From: Paraburkholderia unamae
GTDB taxonomy: Bacteria; Pseudomonadota; Gammaproteobacteria; Burkholderiales; Burkholderiaceae
Reading direction: 5' to 3'
NCBI RefSeq assembly: GCF_003268775.1
Contig: NZ_QLSU01000048.1
Coordinates: 1 to 58,371, forward strand
DNA length: 58,371 bases
The stretch's first letter is position 1. The number at the start of each line of letters is the position of its first letter. Below, one piece after another: positions 41,976 to 49,993 of the stretch. The translations under genes were made by a program, and so were the position numbers. The notes under the pieces were generated by a model. That model had not been told where the DNA came from. It saw nothing but the letters and a program-made list of their open reading frames with translations, and ran no database searches.

Positions 41976-42554
41976 CTAAATATCCAGTTCGTCATAAACG
42001 GTTTGCAGCCGGGCGCGCAGATGCAAGACCGCATAGCGCTTGCGCGCGAGCAGCGTATTGAGCGTGACACCGCTTTGCGCGGCCATGTCCTTGAAGGCGC
42101 GCCCCTCCAGCTCGTGCGCGATAAACACCTCGCGTTGATTCGGCGGCAACTCGTCGAGCGCGTTCTGCAACGCCTCGAGCAGCACCGCGCGCGCGTACAG
42201 GGCTTCGGGGCCCGCATCGTGCGCCGGCAGGGCCAGGTCGAGGCGGTACTCGCTGCCGGCTTCCTCCTCGTCCCCGTCGAGGTCCACCAGCGGCAGCTCT
42301 TTTTTCTTGCGAAAGCGGTCGATGATGCGGTTGCGCGCGGCACGAAACAGCCACGCGCTCGCCTGCTCGATCGGAGCGGGCAGCCGGTACGCCTGCACAA
42401 ATTCGGAGAACACGTCCTGAAGGATGTCCTCGGCATCGTCCGGGTCGCCGATTCGGCGCCGGATAAAATTGACGAGCCTCGTGCGCTCACGCACCACGGT
42501 CGCCGTAATGTCGCTGTCTCGGTCGGTCATCGGGTGCGGGTTGGGTCGTGCCAT
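41976..42554 (-). CDS. RNA polymerase ECF sigma factor
   Basis: A 192-residue sigma-70-family factor with only regions 2 and 4. Region 2 includes RRRIGDPDDAEDILQDVFSE and ASAWLFRAARNRIIDRFRKK (the -10 recognition helix). Region 4 has LPPNQREVFIAHELEGRAFK and DMAAQSGVTLNTLLARKRYA (the -35 recognition helix). An acidic linker (DLDGDEEEAG) joins them. It heads an operon with a small membrane protein and a ferredoxin. ATG 42554 is preceded by AGGGG at short spacing; ATG 42530 is the alternative. Confidence 0.9.
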   Translation of the reverse strand: MARPNPHPMTDRDSDITATVVRERTRLVNFIRRRIGDPDDAEDILQDVFSEFVQAYRLPAPIEQASAWLFRAARNRIIDRFRKKKELPLVDLDGDEEEAGSEYRLDLALPAHDAGPEALYARAVLLEALQNALDELPPNQREVFIAHELEGRAFKDMAAQSGVTLNTLLARKRYAVLHLRARLQTVYDELDI

Positions 42555-42666
42555 GCCCCTGAAGACGTTTCAGGCGCGCGAATATTGTAGCGAGCACGAA
42601 AAATCCTTCCGCGAGCCGTTGCCGGTTCGCTCAGGGCAGGACCAACCGGGGTTTCGCGAAGCGCGT

Positions 42667-44205
42667 TCAGCCACTCAGTTGTTGAACGGCACGGGCGCGC
42701 TGCGCCTGCGCTTGCTGGAGAAGGCGATACGAAGCGTAATACTTGAAGATGTTCCGGACATACGTGGTCGTCTCCATGCCGACCTTCTCGGCTACCACGA
42801 TTTCAACATTGTTGAACCAGACGTCAGGATTCAGGCCGCGCTCCGCAGCCAGTTTGCGCATCTTTGCGATGGTGCCGGGTCCGGCGTTATAGCTGGCGAA
42901 GGCAAACAGCGGCCGGTTCACTTCCGAGAAATGGGCATCCTGGAAGTAACGTGTCATCAACTGGTCCAGATACTTCGCCCCCGCGTGAATATTCGACTGC
43001 GCGACCTTGATGTCCCCGACCTTGAGCTCCTTCCCGGTGGCCGGCATCAGTTGCATGATGCCGACCGCGCCCACGCGACTCTTCGCATCCTGATTGAGCT
43101 GAGACTCCTGAAACCCTTGCGCCGCGAGCATTAACGGGTCGAAGCCATATTGGTGACCATACTTATCGAAGAAGGCCACGGTTGCCTTGAAGCGCGCCAG
43201 CTCGGCACTTTCCGTATTGTTGTGGATCTGCTTGATGCCCTGCATGTACTGCTTCAGGCGGACCTCCGCCACGCTTTGCTTCCGGATGAAATTGTCGTAG
43301 AAGTTGCTGACCACGGCCTGCAACTGCGGACTCTGCTTGCGGATGGCCCAGCCGACTCGACCGCCCTCGCGTACGGCGATGTCCTCGTGCACCTTGATCT
43401 GCGGCAGGATCTGCGCCCACATGCGCGCCTTCCAGTCGTCGACCACGAGGATCTGAAGCAGGCCGACGTTGAGCATTTCCATCGCATCCTCGTCTTCGAG
43501 CGCATCCGGCAGCAGCACGAGCCGCATCGGCGGCTTGCCGGCTTTCTGGAAGCGGGCATTCAGCGCGCTCAGGCTCTCGTAATAGCTGCTGGAGCGGCGC
43601 ACATGCACGGTCTTGCCGCTCAGGTCGTCGAGCGTCGACAATGCGGGCGACTTGGGCCCGGTCAGCACCAGTTCACGGGTTGGCTTGAGCGCATGGGCGC
43701 TGACGAAGTCCACCACCTTCTGGCGGTCCGGCGTGATCGTCAGGTTGCCGGCGGCGATATCGCCGGCGCCTGCCACGAGGCCGGGCAGCAGCCGGTCACG
43801 CGTCGTGGGAATCATGACGACCGTGATCGGGCGTTTGCCGAGCCGATCGGCATAGGTCTTGTTGATGAACCGTTCGAAGTCGCGCACGAAGTCCGCGGTC
43901 AACCCGCGCTCGTGCCCGCGATCATTGAAATACAGCGTGCGACTGTAGGGAACCAGCACGCGAATCACCCGGCGATCGAGCATCGCGTCGAAATCGCCGC
44001 GCCACGGCTTGTTGGTCAGATCCATGCGGCGCGGCGCACTGGCGGGGACGGGCGCGGAAGCCGCCAATGGCGACGACGCCGGAGCCGACGCCGCGGGAGC
44101 CGCCGCCGCCGGCCGTGCCGGCGCAGCGGCGGCGCACGTTGCACTGCACGCGCACAGCGCCACACCCAGGAGCCCCGTTACCAGCCACGCACGAACGAAA
44201 TGCAT
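42667..44205 (-). CDS. mltF: membrane-bound lytic transglycosylase F (MltF-like)
   Basis: A 512-residue envelope protein with an N-terminal signal (VTGLLGVALCACSA, possible lipobox) and an Ala/Pro-rich linker to ~residue 60. Residues ~80-310 form a periplasmic solute-binding-like domain (ITVVMIPTTRDRLLPGLVAG, GDIAAGNLTITPDRQK). Residues ~330-490 are an SLT lysozyme domain with the catalytic Glu in GFQESQLNQDAKSRVGAVG and the motif GIMQLMPATG, then FASYNAGPGTI. It cleaves peptidoglycan to 1,6-anhydro products and may sense muropeptides through the binding domain. It is monocistronic, with 246 bases upstream for a promoter. Confidence 0.9.
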   Translation of the reverse strand: MHFVRAWLVTGLLGVALCACSATCAAAAPARPAAAAPAASAPASSPLAASAPVPASAPRRMDLTNKPWRGDFDAMLDRRVIRVLVPYSRTLYFNDRGHERGLTADFVRDFERFINKTYADRLGKRPITVVMIPTTRDRLLPGLVAGAGDIAAGNLTITPDRQKVVDFVSAHALKPTRELVLTGPKSPALSTLDDLSGKTVHVRRSSSYYESLSALNARFQKAGKPPMRLVLLPDALEDEDAMEMLNVGLLQILVVDDWKARMWAQILPQIKVHEDIAVREGGRVGWAIRKQSPQLQAVVSNFYDNFIRKQSVAEVRLKQYMQGIKQIHNNTESAELARFKATVAFFDKYGHQYGFDPLMLAAQGFQESQLNQDAKSRVGAVGIMQLMPATGKELKVGDIKVAQSNIHAGAKYLDQLMTRYFQDAHFSEVNRPLFAFASYNAGPGTIAKMRKLAAERGLNPDVWFNNVEIVVAEKVGMETTTYVRNIFKYYASYRLLQQAQAQRARAVQQLSG

Positions 44206-44451
44206 GATTCACACCATTGCCGTTGGTCGTTTTTGGCCTGGCGCCCCGATCGGGTCAGTGGTTCACCCGGGCCTATTAGTCTGATCTTTGCGTCTGAGCG
44301 TTCGACGCGTTTCGCGTGCCCGCTTCGACTCTTACAGCATAGTTGCGCGTGAAAGCGGTTCAAGGCCTTTCATGCTGTCAGGTGGCTTGCCGCGCCCACG
44401 GGTCGAGTCTCGCGCCGCGCCGGTCGCAACCGTGACACACAGGGCTTTCCA

Positions 44452-45300
44452 TCAATGCGCGAAGCTGATCGGCATGCCGCCGTCCGGATGCGCAACGATG
44501 CCCATTGGAATGCCGTAGATCGCGCTGAGCGTATCGGCGCGCATCAACTCGGCGGACGGGCCGTGCGCGAGCAGGCTGCCGCCCTTGAGCGCGATGAGTT
44601 CGTCGCAGAAGCGGCCCGCCATGTTGATGTCGTGCAGCACCACCACCACGCCGATGCCGCGCTCCTCGCTCAGCCGCCGCACGAGCGCGAGCACGTCGAT
44701 CTGGTGCGCGATGTCCAGCGCGGAGATCGGTTCGTCGAGCAGCAGGCAATCGCTGTCCTGCGCGACCAGCATCGCGAGCCACGCGCGCTGGCGCTCGCCC
44801 CCCGACAGGCTGTCCACGGCGCGATCGGCGAAACGCACCACGTCGGTCTGCTCCATCGCCGCGAGCACTTTCTGCGCGTCGGTGCGCGAAAAGCGGCCGA
44901 GCGCGCCGTGCCACGGATAGCGGCCGAGCGCAACCAGTTCGCGCACGGTCATGCCGTCGGCGGCGGGCAGTTGCTGCGGCAGATAAGCGACCTTGCGCGC
45001 GAACGCACGGCTTTCCCACTGCGCCAGCGGCCGGCCCGCGAACGCGAGCGTGCCCGCGGCGGGCTGCTGCTGGCGCGCGAGCAGCTTCAAAAGCGTCGAT
45101 TTGCCCGAGCCGTTGTGGCCGATCAGACCGTACATCCGGTGCTTCGCGAGCGTCAGCGACAGGGGCTTGAGCAGCGTGCGGCCACCCGCCTCGAACGCAA
45201 CGCCCTCCAGGGTGAAAAGCGCCTGCGCGTCGCCGTCGGGCGAAAGCGTCGTGGGCGCATTCGTTGGCAAACGCGTTGACAAACTCGTCGGCAAATTCAT
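44452..45300 (-). CDS. iron-siderophore ABC transporter ATP-binding protein (FhuC-like)
   Basis: A 282-residue ATPase. ATG 45300 has GGAG 8 bases upstream; a TTG two codons earlier is unlikely. Walker A is GLIGHNGSGKSTLLKLL, the Q-loop VAYLPQQLP, the ABC signature DSLSGGERQRAWLAM, Walker B CLLLDEPISALD, and the switch His VVVLHDINMA. It powers the FhuB-like permease of this operon. The order of partners resembles the orbC/orbD/orbB group of ornibactin uptake loci. It is the last gene of the receptor-led operon, 41 bases after the exporter. Confidence 0.9.
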   Translation of the reverse strand: MNLPTSLSTRLPTNAPTTLSPDGDAQALFTLEGVAFEAGGRTLLKPLSLTLAKHRMYGLIGHNGSGKSTLLKLLARQQQPAAGTLAFAGRPLAQWESRAFARKVAYLPQQLPAADGMTVRELVALGRYPWHGALGRFSRTDAQKVLAAMEQTDVVRFADRAVDSLSGGERQRAWLAMLVAQDSDCLLLDEPISALDIAHQIDVLALVRRLSEERGIGVVVVLHDINMAGRFCDELIALKGGSLLAHGPSAELMRADTLSAIYGIPMGIVAHPDGGMPISFAH

Positions 45301-45341
45301 TGGCAAAACTCCCGGCGTCGATTATTTATTTGCATAGCGAA

Positions 45342-46988
45342 TCAATGTGCGGCGGGCCGCGCTTGCGTCACTTCGCCGGCACCCGCGCCGGTTTGCACAA
45401 GCTGACCGTATTCGAGCTTGATATGGCGATCGGCAAGATGGAAATAGCGGTCGTCGTGCGTAATGACCACTACGGTCTTGCCCTTCGCCTTCAACCCCGG
45501 CAACAGCTTGCGATAGAACACATCCTTGAAGAGCGGGTCCTGATCGGCGGCCCATTCGTCGAACAGATAGAACGGCCGGTCTTCCAGGTACGCCACCAGC
45601 AGCGCGAGGCGCTTGCGCTGCCCCTGCGACAGTTCGAGCGTGGAAAACACGCCGTCCTTGATGCTGACCTTGTGATCGAGTTGCAGATGCACGAGCAGGT
45701 CTTGCGCCGTCTGGTCCAGCCCGTCGAAGCGCATGCCAAGCAGGTTGTCGAACAGGAAGAAGTCGCTGAACACCACCGAAAAAAGCTGTCGATAACTATC
45801 ACGATCGGCCTCGCCCAGCGGCACGCCGTCGAGCACGATGCGTCCGCTTTCGGGCGCATAGAGGCCCACGATCAGCTTCGCGAGCGTGGTCTTGCCGCTG
45901 CCGTTGCCGCCGATCAAATAGACCAGTTCGCCCGGCTCGAACGTGAGACTGACCGGCCCGAGCGTGAACACGTCGTTCTCTTTCTCGCGAAAGTAGCGAT
46001 GCGTGACGCCGTCGAGCACGATGCTCCCGAATGCGCGCTTCTCCGGCGCGTCGAGGCCGTTTTCGAGCGGCAGTTCGGCGTTCACCGCCTCGATGCGCTC
46101 CAGCGCTACGCGCGCGGTGCCGATGTTCGGAATCGCCGACAGCAGCGACTCGATCGGCATGATCATGTAGAGAAACACCATCGCGTAACCCGACATCACG
46201 TGCGAACTCATGGGAAGCACGCGCGCGACCACGAACAGCGTGATGCCGATGAAGGCGAACAGGATGAAGCTGCCCCAGCTCGCCGCCGCCGCGTAGAGCA
46301 CGTAGCCGCGCGTACGCTGCACGCGCACCGCTTCCACGTTGGTGGAAAGCGTGCTGTCGATGAATGCGGCGCGGCGCAGGCGATGCAGCTTGAGTTCCTT
46401 GGCGCCGTCGAACAGCGCGCGGAAGTGGCGCACCAGATCGTCCTCGCGCTGGCGCGACGCGCGCAGGTGAAAGAGCGCACGGCCGTTGGCGACGCGAAAG
46501 CCCGCCGCGCCGATCCCGATCGTCACGATCGCCACCAGCAGAATCTGCCACGACAGCACGCTCAGATAAGCGAGACAGCCGACGATGACCGCGCTTTGCA
46601 TGGCGAGCGCGGGCATGCGCACGAACAGCATCACGATGGCGTCGAGATCCTGCGTGAGCACGGCGAGCGAGCGCGCCGCGCCCTGCTGCTCCAGGTGACG
46701 AAACGAGGCGTCGCCCAGACGCCGGATCGTCTGCATGCGCAGGCTCGCCTTGGCGCGCTGGCCGAGCCCCATGAAGAGCGTCTGCGACACCGTGCGCGTG
46801 GCGAGCACGACCACGCCGAGCGCGACGAACTGCCAGCCGAGCTGCGCGAGTTGCGCCGCCGAAGCCGACAGCGCCTGGTTGATGAGCGCGACCAGGCCGG
46901 CATTGCCGAAGCCGCTGATGAGACTGGTGACGAGTGCCACGCACAAGGTCCAGCGTGAATGGCGTGCGAGCTTCAGGAGCAAAGACAT
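45342..46988 (-). CDS. cyclic-peptide (siderophore) ABC exporter, PvdE/OrbE type
   Basis: A 548-residue half-transporter with an N-terminal six-helix membrane domain (HSRWTLCVALVTSLISGFGN is typical of PvdE) and a C-terminal ATPase. The ATPase has Walker A YLIGGNGSGKTTLAKLIVG, the signature LELSQGQRKRLALLVA and Walker B FYLFDEWAADQDP. PvdE-type proteins move siderophore precursors across the inner membrane for final maturation. Its presence suggests that the cell makes its own peptide siderophore, but no non-ribosomal peptide synthetase is in this window. It lies between the permease and ATPase genes of an uptake system. Confidence 0.88.
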   Translation of the reverse strand: MSLLLKLARHSRWTLCVALVTSLISGFGNAGLVALINQALSASAAQLAQLGWQFVALGVVVLATRTVSQTLFMGLGQRAKASLRMQTIRRLGDASFRHLEQQGAARSLAVLTQDLDAIVMLFVRMPALAMQSAVIVGCLAYLSVLSWQILLVAIVTIGIGAAGFRVANGRALFHLRASRQREDDLVRHFRALFDGAKELKLHRLRRAAFIDSTLSTNVEAVRVQRTRGYVLYAAAASWGSFILFAFIGITLFVVARVLPMSSHVMSGYAMVFLYMIMPIESLLSAIPNIGTARVALERIEAVNAELPLENGLDAPEKRAFGSIVLDGVTHRYFREKENDVFTLGPVSLTFEPGELVYLIGGNGSGKTTLAKLIVGLYAPESGRIVLDGVPLGEADRDSYRQLFSVVFSDFFLFDNLLGMRFDGLDQTAQDLLVHLQLDHKVSIKDGVFSTLELSQGQRKRLALLVAYLEDRPFYLFDEWAADQDPLFKDVFYRKLLPGLKAKGKTVVVITHDDRYFHLADRHIKLEYGQLVQTGAGAGEVTQARPAAH

Positions 46989-47009
46989 GAGGTTCCTTGA
47001 GACGGTGCG

Positions 47010-49040
47010 TCAGGAACCGGGCCGGTCTAGCGCCGGTCTCCGGAACATTGTGAGGATCAGATAGAGTCCGCCGAGCAGCGTGGCCATCACGCCGGCCGGC
47101 ATTTCCTGCGGGAACAGCACCCAGCGCCCGAGCCAGTCCGAGCCGATCATGAGCGTCGCGCCGAACGCGGCGGCGACGAACAGCATGGGCATGGCGCGAC
47201 GGATGCCGAGCATGCGCGCCATATGCGGCGCCATCAGGCCGATGAACGAAAGCGGCCCGATCACGAGCGTCGCCACGGCGCTCAACAACGCGCTCAGCAT
47301 CAGCAGACCCAGGCGCGCGCCGGCAATACGCACGCCGAGCCCGGCCGAGACCGCGTCGCCGAGCGGCAGGATTTCGAGCCAGCGGCGGCACAGCGGCACG
47401 GCCGCGAGCGCCAGCAGCGCGCAGGCGGCCACCAGCGCGGCCATCCACGGCCCGACGTTGTAGGTCGAGCCCGCCAGCAGGTTGTAGAGAATGATCACGC
47501 GCGGATCGCCGCTCGAAACGGCGATCACGGAGACGGCCTGGAACGCCGCGCTCAGCGTCATGCCCGCGAGGATCAGCGTGGCGGGCGAAAACGACGAGGC
47601 ACGCGCGATCAGCACGAGCGCGCAGAGCGTGAGCATCGAGCCGGCCGCGCACCACGCGAGGAAGGTCGGCAGGCCCGGATGCGCGGTGAGAAAGAGCGCG
47701 CCCGTCAAACCGAGCGCGCCGCCCGCCGAGATGCCGAGCAGATCGGGACTCGCCATCGGATTGCCGGTCATGCGCTGCACGATGCCGCCCGAGAGCGCGA
47801 GCAGCACGCCCACGCCGGCCGCCGCCACGACATGCGGCAGGCGCAGGAACAGCAGCGCGGCGGCTTCGTGTGCATCGCTCAGATGCCAGCCATCGAGGCC
47901 GCGCCCGAGCGTGAGCGAAAACAGCACGACTGCGGCCAGCGCCGCCGCACTCGCGAGCGCCGCGATGCGCAGGCCGCGCGGCGAAAGCGGCGCGCCGGGC
48001 TGTGTGGGCGTTTGCGCGAGATCGGGACGGCCGCGCAGGCGGCGCAGCATCGCGAGCAAAAGCGGCGCGCCGATCAGCGTCGTGATCGCGCCGGTGGGAA
48101 TCGCCATGCCGAAGCGCGCCGCGCCGTGTTGCGCGAGCTGATCGGCGAGCCATAGCAGCGCCGCGCCGATCAGCGGCGACCAGATCACGCGCTCGCGCAG
48201 GCGGCGCGCGCCCGCGAGCCGCGCAACGGCGGGCGCCGCGAGGCCGACGAAGCCGATCACGCCCACGGCGCTCACCACGAAGGCCGCGATCAGCAGCGTG
48301 AGCCCGAGCGTGATGCCGCGTGTGGCGCGCAGCGAGACGCCCAGGCTCGACGCCACCGTCTCGCCGAGATCGAACACGGCCATCGGCCGCAGCAACAGCA
48401 GCAGCAACAGCGCACACGGCGCGAAGCGCAAGGCGAGTGCGAGGGCCACACGCCAGTCGTGCTGTGCGAACGAGCCGCCGCCCCAGACCAGCAGGCCGCT
48501 CAACAGGTCGTAGTGCGAGATCGCGAGCGCGAGACAGAACGCGCCGCCGCAGAGGTTCACGATCATGCCCGCGAGGATCAGCGCGAGCGGCGACATGCCG
48601 CGCCGCGCCGCCAGCGCGAACACGGCGGCCAGCGCCGCCGCGCCGCCCGCGAGCGCGACCGCGTCGCGGCCGCCGGCGAGCAGGAACGGCGCGTAGACGG
48701 TGGCGAGCGCGAGCGCCAGCCACGCGCCCGAGAAGATGCCGAGCGTCATCGGTTCGGCGAGCGGATTGCGCAGCACCTGCTGCGTCGCGACGCCCGCGAG
48801 GCCGAGCGCGGCGCCGCACAGCAGCGTGACGGCGACGCGTGGAAAATCGCCGTAGTGCACCAGCAGTTGCGTCACGTCGCCGGGCGCGGGCGCAACGAGC
48901 GATTGCCACCACAGCGCGGGCGGGAGCCGTGCGTCCAGGTGCTGCGCGAACAACAGCGCCGCGATGGCGAACAGCGCGCACACAGGCACGAGCGGCGTGC
49001 GGCGCATCGCCACGAAGGGCCGGGTCATGGCATCCCTCAT
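47010..49040 (-). CDS. siderophore ABC permease, double-length FhuB-like
   Basis: A 676-residue inner-membrane permease made of two homologous FecCD halves of about ten helices each. The paired signatures are GGSFAQHDWRVALALAL and LLAGSTYNVGPWMAAL, and GFVGLAAPAVARL and SFIGLMAPHMARML; the LxAPH/LAAP loops contact the ATPase. ATG 49040 overlaps the stop of the binding-protein gene as ATGA. FhuB-type fused permeases import hydroxamate siderophores with FhuD and FhuC. Confidence 0.9.
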   Translation of the reverse strand: MRDAMTRPFVAMRRTPLVPVCALFAIAALLFAQHLDARLPPALWWQSLVAPAPGDVTQLLVHYGDFPRVAVTLLCGAALGLAGVATQQVLRNPLAEPMTLGIFSGAWLALALATVYAPFLLAGGRDAVALAGGAAALAAVFALAARRGMSPLALILAGMIVNLCGGAFCLALAISHYDLLSGLLVWGGGSFAQHDWRVALALALRFAPCALLLLLLLRPMAVFDLGETVASSLGVSLRATRGITLGLTLLIAAFVVSAVGVIGFVGLAAPAVARLAGARRLRERVIWSPLIGAALLWLADQLAQHGAARFGMAIPTGAITTLIGAPLLLAMLRRLRGRPDLAQTPTQPGAPLSPRGLRIAALASAAALAAVVLFSLTLGRGLDGWHLSDAHEAAALLFLRLPHVVAAAGVGVLLALSGGIVQRMTGNPMASPDLLGISAGGALGLTGALFLTAHPGLPTFLAWCAAGSMLTLCALVLIARASSFSPATLILAGMTLSAAFQAVSVIAVSSGDPRVIILYNLLAGSTYNVGPWMAALVAACALLALAAVPLCRRWLEILPLGDAVSAGLGVRIAGARLGLLMLSALLSAVATLVIGPLSFIGLMAPHMARMLGIRRAMPMLFVAAAFGATLMIGSDWLGRWVLFPQEMPAGVMATLLGGLYLILTMFRRPALDRPGS

Positions 49041-49963
49041 GCGGCCTCCGAAGCTTGTGCGGCAGGCAGCCTGGCAGGCAACGCAGCCAGGGCATCGACG
49101 AGCGCGTGCGCGAAATACGCCGCGCTCAGGATGCCGCCCTCGGGCGGCACCTCGGCCAAACCGGTCATGCGGCCCGCGCGCGCGAACGGCATGGCCTGCC
49201 AGACGCGGCTCGTGCGCATCATCATCGCGGTCATGGCGGGCAGTGGCTTCACGTACACGAGCGTTGCGCGCGGATCGGCGTCGAGCGCGTCGAAGCCGAT
49301 CATCGCCGCGGCCGCCGCGCCGTCCCACGCATTGCGCAGGCCCAGTTGCGCGAGCAACTCGCCAAAGAGGCTACGCGCGCCGAACACGCGCAAACGCGAT
49401 TCGTCGATGAAGCGCGCCACGTACAGGGGCGTGTCGCCGCGAGCGTTCGCATACGCGGGCAGCGCATCGAGCCGCGCGCGCGCCTGGGCGATCGCGCGCC
49501 GCGATTGCGCCACGGCGGCTTCGCCTTGCGCCTCGCGGCCGAACAGTTGCGCGAGCCGCATCGACTCCTCGCAGGCCCCCGTATACGGCGCCGGGCTTGC
49601 GCGAAACTGGCCGAGCGTGACGGTCGGCGCGAGACGCTCAAGCGCGCCGCGCAGCGACGCGTGCGCGGGCGTGATGACAATGAGGTCGGGCTTGAGCGCC
49701 AGCATCAACTCCATGTTGGGCTGGAACATCAGGCCCAGATCGACCACGGAATCCGGCACCGGACAGGCCGTGAAATATCGCCGGAAACCCGGCGTGTTCG
49801 CCATGCCCACCGGCACCACACCGAGTGCGAGCGTCAGCTCGGCCAGGCACCAGTCGAGCACGATCACGCGGCGCGGCACGGCGGGCCGCGCGCGCGCGCC
49901 GGGACTCACGAGGTTCAGACAAGCGCCGCCCAGCAGCGCGGCGAGCAAGGTCCTGCGTTTCAT
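49037..49963 (-). CDS. iron-siderophore periplasmic binding protein (FhuD-like)
   Basis: A 308-residue receptor. The signal MKRRTLLAALLGGACLN contains an RR pair and ends in ARA, so Tat export is possible. The class III binding fold is recognised from RRVIVLDWCLAELTLALGVV (the Trp of FhuD in VLDW), LGLMFQPNMELMLALKPDLI, and a long connecting helix. It carries the siderophore from the outer-membrane receptor to the FhuB-like permease. It lies between the receptor gene (30 bases upstream) and the overlapping permease gene. Confidence 0.9.
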   Translation of the reverse strand: MKRRTLLAALLGGACLNLVSPGARARPAVPRRVIVLDWCLAELTLALGVVPVGMANTPGFRRYFTACPVPDSVVDLGLMFQPNMELMLALKPDLIVITPAHASLRGALERLAPTVTLGQFRASPAPYTGACEESMRLAQLFGREAQGEAAVAQSRRAIAQARARLDALPAYANARGDTPLYVARFIDESRLRVFGARSLFGELLAQLGLRNAWDGAAAAAMIGFDALDADPRATLVYVKPLPAMTAMMMRTSRVWQAMPFARAGRMTGLAEVPPEGGILSAAYFAHALVDALAALPARLPAAQASEAA

Positions 49964-49993
49964 TGCATCAAACCGGAAAGAAGGATTGCGGAA

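Noticed and set aside
45799..49095. 1098-codon minus-strand frame over the siderophore genes
   Set aside because: A shifted-frame shadow of the permease and exporter genes. It is Arg/Ala-rich and motif-free, while the other frame has clear FecCD and ABC motifs.
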